7,004 bases of DNA. Origin: Chloroflexota bacterium (GTDB taxonomy: Bacteria > Chloroflexota > Ktedonobacteria > Ktedonobacterales > Ktedonobacteraceae). Positions 1 through 5,831 of the stretch are shown piece by piece (positions within the stretch are counted from its first letter, which is position 1; every line of letters starts with the position of its first letter). Both the position numbers and the translations under genes were made by a program. The notes below the pieces were generated by a model that saw only the letters and a list, made by a program, of their open reading frames with translations, had not been told where the DNA came from and did no database searches. The stretch is taken from positions 1 through 7,004 of the forward strand of contig VBHV01000620.1 in NCBI GenBank assembly GCA_005881995.1. The letters run 5' to 3'.

Positions 1-1613
1 ACTGTGAACTGGATATATTTGGCGGTCGTAACGCTTCCGGTGAAATTGCCACTGCCCAACAGTTGTGGACCTACCGTGAACGTGCCTCTGATGCTCCCTT
101 GTCCTGATGCCTGTTGTATTGAGAGAGCCATAGTTGTAGTGATATTCTCTGTGGTGTCATCGATTGTGCCATTGTAATTTCCTGCCACGTTTGGGTAGAC
201 ATAGGGCGTCGGCGTGGGAGCAGGAGTAGAAGTTGGACTTGGAGTAGGATGTGGTGTAGGCGTAGAGCCAGGTTCCTTAGTAGGTAGACTGGTAGGCGTG
301 CTGGTTGGAATACTCGTCGGAATACGGGTTGGAATAGATGTAGGAGTGGGATTCGCTCCTATAACCTGCCCTGGCGTTGTTGTAGGGGCTGGTGTGCTCT
401 TTGATGGGCGCGTAGGTACTGTAGTTGGATGAGTTGAGGGAGAAGTTTGCACAGTAACCGTAGGATAAGGGCCCGGCTTTAGCGTTTTGGCGATGGAATG
501 AGAGGCCGGATGGCTTGCATTATACAGCCAGGTGCCTGCTCCAATACCGGCGCCTGTCAATAGCGCAAGTAAAATCAGTATCAGGAGTACAAAACGTATT
601 CTCGAACGCCGTTTACGCGGCAGAGCTTTTATGTGTACTGTAGGAGCAGAAGTGACTCTGGCCACCTGTCGTTGAACAGTGGCTGGCCGTCTAGAGACAA
701 TAGGAATCTTTGGTTGAGTAGAAGAAGTTGCAGGATCAACAATTGGGGCTGTTAACAGCTGTTGTATGGGACGGGCATTCAATGCCTGCCAGAACTCCTC
801 GACCGTAGCAAAGCGATCGTTGCTGTTGATAGCTAGAGCGCGATGAATAGCTATGGCTACATGTTGCGGAAGAGTCAGCACCTGTTTGTTGATCGGCTCG
901 AGTGGGTCATCCTCTCCGATGCCCAGGTTCGTCATTCGATAGAGGGCATCAGCAGGAGTGACGCCCGTCAGTAAGGTATAGAGGGTTGCGCCCAGTCCAT
1001 AAATATCGGTACGCGTAGTGGTTCCTATTCTATATTGCTCGGGAGCGCCATAGCCTGGCGTACAATGGCGAACAGCCGTCGTCGTCGATTCAGGATTGAA
1101 TTCCTTCGCGATGCCAAAATCAACCAGAGCCGCTTCTTCACCTGATATCGGGCTAATGATATTAGATGGTTTGATGTCCCGGTGGATTATAGGAGGGTTC
1201 TGTCTGTGCAAATAGCCTACGGCATCCATAATGGGGGCCATGATAGATAAGACTTGTGGGAGTGAGAAACGCTTCTCTGGCTGCTCGTTTCGCAGCATCT
1301 CCAGGTTCGGCCCTTCGATATAATCCATGAGCATGTACGCGCGCCGTTGTGCCTCATCTTCGAATGCGCGATAGACCCGTGGCAATGCCCGGTGTTCAAG
1401 ACGCCTGAGCAATTCACCTTCAAAGAGGAAGCGTGTCCGATCTTTCTTTTCCGGGTCAATCACCTCTTTGAGTGCGTAAAGGTTCTGCTTCACACGCGTA
1501 TCTCGCACTAAATAAACGGCGCTGAAGCCTCCCTTACCAAGCAGATCCTCAATGATGTACCGTGCGCGTATCACATGACCGATTGGAAGCGTTGTTTCTA
1601 ACTCTTGCAACAA
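1..1613 (-). CDS. Transmembrane serine/threonine protein kinase with Pro/Thr-rich linker and extracytoplasmic domain (3' end beyond window)
   Basis: An open frame reads from a TTG at 1613 through position 3 without a stop, about 537 codons, and leaves the window. It encodes a Hanks-type kinase that would phosphorylate Ser/Thr on target proteins in the cytoplasm. Visible motifs (residues approximate): glycine loop GKGGFSAV (25-33), ALKEV with the ATP-binding Lys (about 49), HRDIKPSN catalytic loop (143-151), DFGIAK (165-170), and TPGYGAPEQ activation/APE segment (184-193). After the kinase fold come a basic stretch RKRRSR, one membrane helix (about 340-363), a Pro/Thr-rich spacer (about 380-470), and a Thr/Gly/Asn-rich, probably beta-stranded outer domain starting near YPNVAGNYNGT. 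GAGG at 1623-1620 lies 6 nt before TTG 1613 and 9 nt before a second TTG at 1610, so either may start translation. The upstream in-frame TAG bounds the gene. Kinase function is secure; signal and substrates are unknown. Confidence 0.93.
   Translation of the reverse strand, partial: MLQELETTLPIGHVIRARYIIEDLLGKGGFSAVYLVRDTRVKQNLYALKEVIDPEKKDRTRFLFEGELLRRLEHRALPRVYRAFEDEAQRRAYMLMDYIEGPNLEMLRNEQPEKRFSLPQVLSIMAPIMDAVGYLHRQNPPIIHRDIKPSNIISPISGEEAALVDFGIAKEFNPESTTTAVRHCTPGYGAPEQYRIGTTTRTDIYGLGATLYTLLTGVTPADALYRMTNLGIGEDDPLEPINKQVLTLPQHVAIAIHRALAINSNDRFATVEEFWQALNARPIQQLLTAPIVDPATSSTQPKIPIVSRRPATVQRQVARVTSAPTVHIKALPRKRRSRIRFVLLILILLALLTGAGIGAGTWLYNASHPASHSIAKTLKPGPYPTVTVQTSPSTHPTTVPTRPSKSTPAPTTTPGQVIGANPTPTSIPTRIPTSIPTSTPTSLPTKEPGSTPTPHPTPSPTSTPAPTPTPYVYPNVAGNYNGTIDDTTENITTTMALSIQQASGQGSIRGTFTVGPQLLGSGNFTGSVTTAKYIQFT
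201..473 (-). other. Pro/Thr-rich extracytoplasmic spacer within the kinase
   Basis: This part of the kinase gene encodes roughly 90 residues dominated by Pro, Thr and Ser (PT, PTST, PTPTP-type runs) directly outside the membrane helix. Such low-complexity stretches usually act as extended stalks that hold an outer domain away from the membrane. On the plus strand it reads as Gly/Val-rich nonsense, which explains a spurious open frame there. Confidence 0.8.
292..339 (-). repeat. Degenerate 12-bp tandem repeat coding PTxx units
   Basis: Four adjacent 12-bp units begin at 292, 304, 316 and 328 on the plus strand, for example GTTGGAATACTC, GTCGGAATACGG and GTTGGAATAGAT. The first unit is more diverged. 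On the coding strand each unit gives a four-residue block of the kinase stalk (PTSI, PTRI, PTSI, PTST). The period is a multiple of three, so copy-number change would lengthen or shorten the stalk without breaking the frame. Confidence 0.6.
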
Positions 1614-1652
1614 CCTACACCTCAAATACTAGAACAAATAAGTGCGGAAAGC

Positions 1653-1666
1653 TACAAAATCTTGTA
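1653..1666. promoter_or_regulatory. Small palindrome in the kinase leader
   Basis: TACAA-AATC-TTGTA is a 5-bp inverted repeat with a 4-nt centre, lying between the candidate kinase promoter and its start codon. It is AT-rich and short. It could be an operator half-site pair or a weak RNA hairpin, but chance occurrence is quite possible. Confidence 0.2.
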
Positions 1667-1716
1667 AGAAAATGGATGGGCGGATCTAATCTACTAAATA
1701 TTTTAAATCTGGCTCT

Positions 1717-1744
1717 ACTGTAGACGGATTCCTTGCCCTGTCAA
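1717..1744 (-). promoter_or_regulatory. Candidate sigma70-type promoter for the kinase gene
   Basis: On the minus strand a perfect TTGACA (1744-1739) is followed after 16 nt by TACAGT (1722-1717), which matches four of six bases of TATAAT. Transcription would start near 1710, giving a leader of about 95 nt before the kinase start. The site lies just after the otsB stop, so the kinase could be transcribed independently of otsB. No strong terminator separates the two genes, so read-through from otsB is also possible. Confidence 0.45.
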
Positions 1745-1769
1745 TTAAACGCTAAATAATTACAAGTTC

Positions 1770-2564
1770 TCACAACATTCCTACCATCTCCCTCAACAAC
1801 TCCACCATTTCGGGTACCCCATCAACCACCACATCCGCGTACTGCAACAAATCCGGCAGCGTATCAACATGCCGCACAACAATCGCCAGCGCCGCCAGGC
1901 CCTTCTGCCGCAGCCGTCCTATCTCTAGAATCGCATCCAGGTCGGTGCGGTCATCTCCTGCGAATACGATACTGCGTAAGGAGAAACGCTGCGCGAACTG
2001 GCGCAGTGCCAGCCCTTTATCGATGGCCAGAGGCGCGCGAATCTCCACAATTTGCTTCCCCTCGCTCAGGCTCATCTTGACCTGTCGCGCTGGTTCCTCG
2101 AGCAGTTCCAACAGTTTCTGGCGTGTCTGCCCATGATCCGCTGAAAGACGATAGTGGATCGAGCCGCCCACCCGTTTGCGTTGCACACGCACGCCAGGCA
2201 GCTCAGCCAGCCGCTTTTCCACCAGGTCGAGTAAATAAGTGCCAGCCTCTGCATAGTCCAACGCGCCCGGCGCGATATGTACGGGATGCAGCCAGGGCAA
2301 ACCATCCGACCATTCCAGCCCATGCGTCCCGATGTAAGTTATCCCATCCACATTCACCTTGCCCGCTCCATCTTCAATAGCTCGCCCCGTCATAATCGCG
2401 ATATGCGCCTGCTCCCTGGCCTTTTCCAGCAGCGAGGTGACGCCTGGATACAGCTGTGCCTGCTCCGATGTCGGCGCGATGGGACTGAGGGTACCATCAA
2501 TATCAAATACCAGTCCCAATGGCCGTTGTGACAGCACCGCCTGTAAGGTCTCCTGTCTCTTCAA
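1770..2564 (-). CDS. otsB: Trehalose-6-phosphate phosphatase (HAD superfamily, subclass IIB)
   Basis: This 264-residue cytoplasmic protein is predicted to hydrolyse trehalose 6-phosphate to trehalose and phosphate, the second step of the OtsA/OtsB route. HAD motifs appear in order: DIDGTLSPIA with the nucleophile Asp21 and acid/base Asp23, TGR at 59-61 (motif II), GTHGLEW around 79-85 and RKRVGGSIHYR around 129-139 typical of the phosphatase cap, DKG with Lys183 (motif III), and FAGDDRTDLDA at 201-211 (motif IV, magnesium-binding Asp). Length is normal for the family. The start is TTG, with AAGGAG 5 nt upstream, and no better ATG precedes the nucleophile motif. No trehalose-6-phosphate synthase is present here, so the partner enzyme must be encoded elsewhere. 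A related sugar-phosphate phosphatase is a less likely alternative because the cap motifs fit trehalose-phosphatase well. Confidence 0.92.
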   Translation of the reverse strand: MKRQETLQAVLSQRPLGLVFDIDGTLSPIAPTSEQAQLYPGVTSLLEKAREQAHIAIMTGRAIEDGAGKVNVDGITYIGTHGLEWSDGLPWLHPVHIAPGALDYAEAGTYLLDLVEKRLAELPGVRVQRKRVGGSIHYRLSADHGQTRQKLLELLEEPARQVKMSLSEGKQIVEIRAPLAIDKGLALRQFAQRFSLRSIVFAGDDRTDLDAILEIGRLRQKGLAALAIVVRHVDTLPDLLQYADVVVDGVPEMVELLREMVGML

Positions 2565-2569
2565 TCCTT

Positions 2570-2575
2570 CTCCTT
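2570..2575 (-). promoter_or_regulatory. Ribosome binding site supporting the TTG start of otsB
   Basis: AAGGAG on the minus strand sits 5 nt before TTG 2564. It is the strongest Shine-Dalgarno match near the 5' end and supports initiation at TTG rather than at a later codon. Confidence 0.7.
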
Positions 2576-2584
2576 ATCGCTTCA

Positions 2585-2613
2585 TTCTTCGGCTTGCGCA
2601 TTTTTGCTATAGT
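2585..2613 (+). promoter_or_regulatory. Candidate extended -10 promoter for the DUF983 gene, overlapping a divergent -10 for otsB
   Basis: On the plus strand TG-C-TATAGT (2605-2613) forms an extended -10, with a weak -35-like TTCTTC (2585-2590) 17 nt upstream. This would give a leader of about 20 nt for the DUF983 gene. On the minus strand TATACT (2616-2611) overlaps the same bases and could serve otsB, though no recognisable -35 precedes it. If both are used, RNA polymerase could not bind both directions at once. Confidence 0.4.
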
Positions 2614-2639
2614 ATAAACAGAAACTACGAGGTGCATCT

Positions 2640-3011
2640 ATGACTGCCAGCGAACATGCTTTACTTATGTTGAAAAGAGGACTGCGCCAGCGCTGCCCTG
2701 TGTGCGGCAGAGGGAAGATATTCGCTGGCTTTTTCAAAACATACGAACGCTGCCCTGTCTGCAATTTTGCCTATGAACGCGAACCCGGCTATTATACCGG
2801 CGCGATGGCCATCAACCTGGTCATCAGCGAATTGCTTATTGCCATTATTGCTGTGCCGCTCGCTGCAAGCCGGGCCGTGCCTCTCCTCTATCTCATCCTA
2901 CTCGGCTGCACCTTGCCTTTCCTCTTGCCCATCCTATTCTATCGTCCTACCAAATCCCTCTGGATGAGCCTTGATCATTTTTTGCACCCGGTGGAAAGTA
3001 ATGAAGGCTAA
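2640..3011 (+). CDS. DUF983 family small membrane protein with two CxxC motifs
   Basis: This 123-residue protein has the DUF983 layout. An N-terminal cytoplasmic-type metal knuckle is formed by CPVCGRGK (Cys19, Cys22) and CPVC (Cys38, Cys41), followed by the family-typical Gly-Tyr-Tyr-x-Gly-Ala stretch (50-55). Two membrane helices follow at about 56-74 and 80-101, and a short polar tail ends the protein. The four cysteines probably bind zinc; this is inference from spacing. The start ATG is preceded by GAGG 7 nt upstream. The gene runs divergently from otsB and converges on the cytochrome oxidase operon, with a shared hairpin after its stop. The biochemical role of DUF983 is not established, so none is assigned. 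Confidence 0.85.
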   Translation: MTASEHALLMLKRGLRQRCPVCGRGKIFAGFFKTYERCPVCNFAYEREPGYYTGAMAINLVISELLIAIIAVPLAASRAVPLLYLILLGCTLPFLLPILFYRPTKSLWMSLDHFLHPVESNEG

Positions 3012-3066
3012 GGACAGAAGAAAGGCAGCAGGGCCATGCGACCACTGCTGCCTTTCTTCTGTCTTT
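3012..3066. terminator. Probable bidirectional terminator between DUF983 gene and subunit III gene
   Basis: A perfect 19-bp inverted repeat has arms at 3013-3031 and 3045-3063, separated by a 13-nt loop. It begins one base after the DUF983 stop and ends 17 bases before the subunit III stop. The plus-strand side is followed by a short TTTCCCT rather than a long T run, and the minus-strand side by CTTAG, so the U-tracts are weak. Position between convergent genes and stem length argue for termination or 3'-end protection in both directions. Confidence 0.8.
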
Positions 3067-3080
3067 CCCTAAATGCTTTT

Positions 3081-3707
3081 CTACCCTCGCAGGAGCGGCA
3101 ATAGGTACACCAGGCTGAAGACCACAACCCACACGCCGTCAACGAAATGCCAGTACATCTCCGCGGCCTGTACCGGGAAATGCTGCTTGGCAGTGAAATC
3201 ACCTCGCAGCGCGCGCAGCAAGACAATCAGCAAGATGATTAAGCCCACGGTGACATGCAAACCGTGAAAGCCGGTCAACGTAAAGAACGCTGAACCAAAG
3301 ATAGTTGGTAAACCGGCAGGAGTTGACTGCGGGGTAAAGTGCTGACCAAATAGGCCAGTATACTCGTACGCCTGACCGCCCAGGAATGCAGCGCCCATCA
3401 GTATGGTCAAGAATAGACCAAGCTTCAAATTGCGCTGGTTGCCCTTGACGATGCCTGCACCTGCGAAACGCACGGGGATACTGCTGCCCAGCAGGATAAA
3501 CGTATTGATCAATGGATACGTCAGTTCAGTTGGCAGATGCCAATTTCCGGTGCGTATCTCCAGGTAGAGATACGCTGCGATGAAGTTGGCGAAGATCAAC
3601 GCTTCTGAGGTAATGAAGAAGATCATGCCCCACCAGTTGATACTTCGTTCTGGCACTTCCCCGTGTTCCTCTAACGTCCGAATCTGTTCGCCGTGGGCAA
3701 TACTCAT
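3081..3707 (-). CDS. ctaE: Cytochrome c oxidase subunit III
   Basis: This 208-residue integral membrane protein is the subunit III (CoxC/CtaE) of a heme-copper oxidase. It carries no redox centre and is thought to stabilise subunit I and support proton uptake. Family marks include FFITSEALIF with the conserved Glu35, GQAYEY (111-116), TGFHGLHV (145-152), and the C-terminal WHFVDGVWVVVF (186-197). About five membrane helices can be drawn (near 24-47, 64-83, 93-111, 137-164, 186-205). This is the five-helix short form, common in bacteria, that lacks the first two helices of mitochondrial-type subunit III. ATG 3707 has GGGAG 9 nt upstream. The gene is last in the oxidase operon, 32 bp after the small subunit gene, and is followed by the shared terminator hairpin. 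Confidence 0.95.
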   Translation of the reverse strand: MSIAHGEQIRTLEEHGEVPERSINWWGMIFFITSEALIFANFIAAYLYLEIRTGNWHLPTELTYPLINTFILLGSSIPVRFAGAGIVKGNQRNLKLGLFLTILMGAAFLGGQAYEYTGLFGQHFTPQSTPAGLPTIFGSAFFTLTGFHGLHVTVGLIILLIVLLRALRGDFTAKQHFPVQAAEMYWHFVDGVWVVVFSLVYLLPLLRG

Positions 3708-3739
3708 CTCTCATTTCTCCCTATCTTAATTCATCAATA

Positions 3740-3979
3740 TCAACGACGTTCAAGTCCCCAGCCGATAATTGAGGCGACGGTCAGCGCTGCGCCAATGCAT
3801 ATAATAATCGTGCCTATAATATATGGTAGCATAACCACGCCGAAAAGGGCGATTGAAACAGAAACAGCTAATGCGAAAGGCCAGTAGCTCTTTTTTGCGT
3901 CAATCACCTTTTGTAGCGCTTCTGGCGATAGCGGCTCTTTCCTTGATGGCGGCTTGCGCTGACCTGGCTCCTCAGACAC
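3740..3979 (-). CDS. Small two-helix membrane protein, probable cytochrome c oxidase subunit IV
   Basis: This protein of about 79 residues has a charged, Pro-rich N-terminus, a Tyr-Trp-Pro-Phe entry into a first membrane helix (about 32-51) and a second helix (about 53-75), ending in Glu-Arg-Arg. Its place between subunits I and III and its topology match the small subunit IV-type proteins (CtaF/CyoD-like) of bacterial oxidases, which aid assembly or stability. No diagnostic active residue exists, so the call rests mainly on context. The frame can be extended to a TTG at 3991, one base after the subunit I stop, but that TTG overlaps the GGAGG site (3989-3985). GTG 3979 lies 5 nt after GGAGG and is the better start. 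Close spacing to subunit I suggests translational coupling. Confidence 0.8.
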   Translation of the reverse strand: MSEEPGQRKPPSRKEPLSPEALQKVIDAKKSYWPFALAVSVSIALFGVVMLPYIIGTIIICIGAALTVASIIGWGLERR

Positions 3980-3984
3980 TATCT

Positions 3985-3989
3985 CCTCC
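3985..3989 (-). promoter_or_regulatory. Ribosome binding site that places the subunit IV start at GTG 3979
   Basis: GGAGG on the minus strand is followed after AGATA by GTG. The alternative upstream TTG at 3991 shares its last base with this site and has no Shine-Dalgarno match of its own, so the site decides the start. Confidence 0.7.
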
Positions 3990-3992
3990 AAA

Positions 3993-5681
3993 CTAATGGG
4001 TTGCCGTCTTCCAGTCGGCGATCTCCGGGTTCTTCTTATCGAAGAACGGGCGACGACTTCTCACCGTTGGAATGACGGGGAAGTTGTACGGTTTGGGTGG
4101 CGAGGTCGTATCCCATTCCAGGGTGAAGGCATCCCACGGATCATCGCCCGCCTTCTCCCCACTGCGCAGCGTTGTAATGAAGTTCCACAGGAACACCATG
4201 ATCGAGACCGCAATGGTGAATGCTCCAAAGGTGGCCATCAAGTTCAATTCATTCCAGCCAACATTACCAGGATAGGTATAATAACGACGCGGCATACCCA
4301 GCAGTCCCAGGATATGCATGGGGAAGAAGGTCAGGTTCACGCCGATCAGCATCAGCCAGAACTGTACCTGCCCCAGGCGCTCGTTCAATATTCTGCCCGT
4401 TATCTTGGGGAACCAGTAGAATATGCCTGCGAAGACACCGAAGACGGTCCCGCCAAAAAGGACATAATGCAGGTGTGACACTACAAAGTAGGTGTCTGTC
4501 ACCTGGTAATCGAAAGGCACGATTGCCAGGGCCGCGCCATTCAAACCGCCGATCAGGAACATGGCGATAAAGCCAAGCGCGAAGAGCATTGGGGCCTTGA
4601 AACTCACCTTTCCTCCGTAGACGGTGAATACCCAGTTGAAGATCTTCACGGCTGTTGGAATTGCGATCAGCGTTGTGCTGGTCGCGAAGAAGGCCTGCGC
4701 AACTAGTGGTAGACCGACCGCGAACATGTGGTGCGCCCATACGGTGAAGCTCAGGAAACCAATCGCGACACCTGACCAGGCGATGAATGTATAGCCAAAG
4801 ATGGGTTTGCGCGAGAATACCGGCAGCACTTCGGAGATAATGCCGAAGGCAGGTAAGATCAGGATGTACACCTCTGGATGCCCGAAAGACCAGAAGAGGT
4901 GCTGCCACAACAGTGGGTCACCACCCGCGCCTGCCTGGAAGAAATGGGTGCCTAGATGGCGATCCAGCAGCAACAGGATACTTGCGGCGGTGACGCTTGG
5001 CAGCGCGAAGAGCAGCAAGAAGGCCGTTATCAGGGTCATCCAGGTGAACAAGGGCATGCGGTTGATGGTCATGCCGGGTGCGCGCAATTTAAGGATGGTC
5101 ACGACAAAGTTGAGCGAAGCACCAATTGAGGAGATACCAAGCATCAGGATACCTAGCGCCCAGAAGTCTGTATTCATGCCGGGTGTACAGATCACGGCGT
5201 TAATGCCACAATCGCTGGTCAGTTCGTTGAGCGGGGCATAGTTGAACCAGCCCGCGTTGGGAGCTGCCCCAAACAGGAAGCTGATGCTCAGGAAGAGTCC
5301 GCCGAAGAGGACCACCCAGTACCCGAAAGCATTCATGCGTGGGAAGGCCATATCACGCGCGCCGATCATCAACGGCACGATGTAGTTACCGAGACCTGTG
5401 AGCATTGGCATAACGAAGAGGAAGATCATGGTGACGCCGTGCATGGTAAATATCTGGTCATAGATCTCAGGTGTCAGGACTTTTCCATCCGGCACTGCCA
5501 GCTGAGTACGGATGAGTAATGCCTCTGTTCCGCCAAGCAGGAAGAAAAAGAAGGCGGTGACAATGTACATGATCCCGATCTTTTTATGATCGGTCGTCAT
5601 GATCCATTCACCAATGTAAGTTTCGCCGAAAGGCTTTCGCCGTGTAAGGGTTACACCTTCAACGACAGTACGGGTTGCCAT
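3993..5681 (-). CDS. ctaD: Cytochrome c oxidase subunit I (A1-type heme-copper oxidase)
   Basis: This is the catalytic subunit (CoxA/CtaD) that reduces oxygen to water at heme a3/CuB and pumps protons across the cytoplasmic membrane. Numbered from ATG 5681 (562 residues), the metal ligands are all visible: His81 (heme a), His268 in FGHPEVY (CuB), His317-His318 (CuB), His403 (heme a3) and His405 (heme a) in SHLHYVL. Tyr272 is the His-Tyr crosslink residue. Glu270 in GHPEVY and Asp110 in GARDMAFPRMN mark the D-channel, and Lys346 the K-channel, so this is an A1 enzyme expected to pump. About twelve helices fit the length. An extra loop near 152-172 carries Cys158 and Cys165. An upstream TTG at 5696 is possible, but ATG 5681 has GGAGG 8 nt before it. 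The gene lies between subunits II and IV. Confidence 0.97.
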   Translation of the reverse strand: MATRTVVEGVTLTRRKPFGETYIGEWIMTTDHKKIGIMYIVTAFFFFLLGGTEALLIRTQLAVPDGKVLTPEIYDQIFTMHGVTMIFLFVMPMLTGLGNYIVPLMIGARDMAFPRMNAFGYWVVLFGGLFLSISFLFGAAPNAGWFNYAPLNELTSDCGINAVICTPGMNTDFWALGILMLGISSIGASLNFVVTILKLRAPGMTINRMPLFTWMTLITAFLLLFALPSVTAASILLLLDRHLGTHFFQAGAGGDPLLWQHLFWSFGHPEVYILILPAFGIISEVLPVFSRKPIFGYTFIAWSGVAIGFLSFTVWAHHMFAVGLPLVAQAFFATSTTLIAIPTAVKIFNWVFTVYGGKVSFKAPMLFALGFIAMFLIGGLNGAALAIVPFDYQVTDTYFVVSHLHYVLFGGTVFGVFAGIFYWFPKITGRILNERLGQVQFWLMLIGVNLTFFPMHILGLLGMPRRYYTYPGNVGWNELNLMATFGAFTIAVSIMVFLWNFITTLRSGEKAGDDPWDAFTLEWDTTSPPKPYNFPVIPTVRSRRPFFDKKNPEIADWKTATH

Positions 5682-5689
5682 GGGCAATT

Positions 5690-5694
5690 CCTCC
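5690..5694 (-). promoter_or_regulatory. Ribosome binding site that places the subunit I start at ATG 5681
   Basis: GGAGG on the minus strand lies 8 nt before ATG 5681. The longer reading from TTG 5696 overlaps this site and would add only five residues (MEELP), so the ATG is preferred. Confidence 0.75.
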
Positions 5695-5706
5695 AAAATC
5701 TAGTAT

Positions 5707-5740
5707 CCAGGCGACTGTAATCATCTCGCTGCCTGGCAGC
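5707..5740. other. Competing inverted repeats in the subunit I leader
   Basis: CCAGGC (5707-5712) can pair with GCCTGG (5731-5736). The overlapping GCTGC-CAG-GCAGC (5728-5740) forms its own short hairpin. Both use the same GCCTGG bases, so only one can form at a time. They lie upstream of the subunit I ribosome binding site. A regulatory role is speculative. No convincing promoter is visible in this 150-bp gap. Confidence 0.25.
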
Positions 5741-5778
5741 TCCCTACCTACACGAACGGACTACCACCCGTATAGGGT

Positions 5779-5803
5779 AGGGGCGGGGCTTGCCCCCGCC
5801 CTT
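5779..5803. repeat. GC-rich REP-like hairpin between subunit II and subunit I genes
   Basis: GGGCGGGG (5781-5788) pairs perfectly with CCCCGCCC (5794-5801) across a 5-nt CTTGC loop, extended by one wobble and one A-T pair. It sits in the 150-bp gap inside the oxidase operon. Compact G/C hairpins like this often occur as dispersed intergenic repeats in bacterial genomes. With a single copy in view, repeat status is inference. On the transcript it could protect or partly terminate the subunit II message. Confidence 0.5.
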
Positions 5804-5831
5804 CGTCCCGTTGGGCTATCGAACTAGAGAG

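Noticed and set aside
214..432. Plus-strand open frame of 72 codons rich in Gly and Val
   Set aside because: It is the antisense reading of the Pro/Thr stalk codons of the minus-strand kinase; the low complexity mirrors that repeat and no ribosome binding site or homology is apparent.
1217..1459. Minus-strand open frame of 80 codons inside the kinase gene
   Set aside because: It lies out of frame within the kinase catalytic domain, whose true frame shows all the kinase motifs.
1741..1765. Possible otsB terminator in the AT-rich sequence after its stop
   Set aside because: Only a 5-bp AATTA/TAATT pairing is visible, too weak to call a terminator.
3526..3714. Alternative minus-strand start at ATG 3714 near subunit III
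   Set aside because: This ATG overlaps the true start region in another frame and encodes an unrelated short peptide, while the ATG 3707 frame gives full subunit III.
3996..4478. Plus-strand open frame of 160 codons opposite subunit I
   Set aside because: It is antisense to strongly conserved subunit I sequence, has no recognisable family features, and its length is explained by codon bias on the other strand.
4264..4908. Minus-strand open frame of 214 codons overlapping subunit I
   Set aside because: It is a frame-shifted shadow of ctaD; the peptide is Arg/His-rich with no domain, and the overlapping frame carries the heme and copper ligands.
4801..5241. Plus-strand open frame of 146 codons opposite subunit I
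   Set aside because: Antisense shadow of the same conserved gene, with no start signal or protein family.
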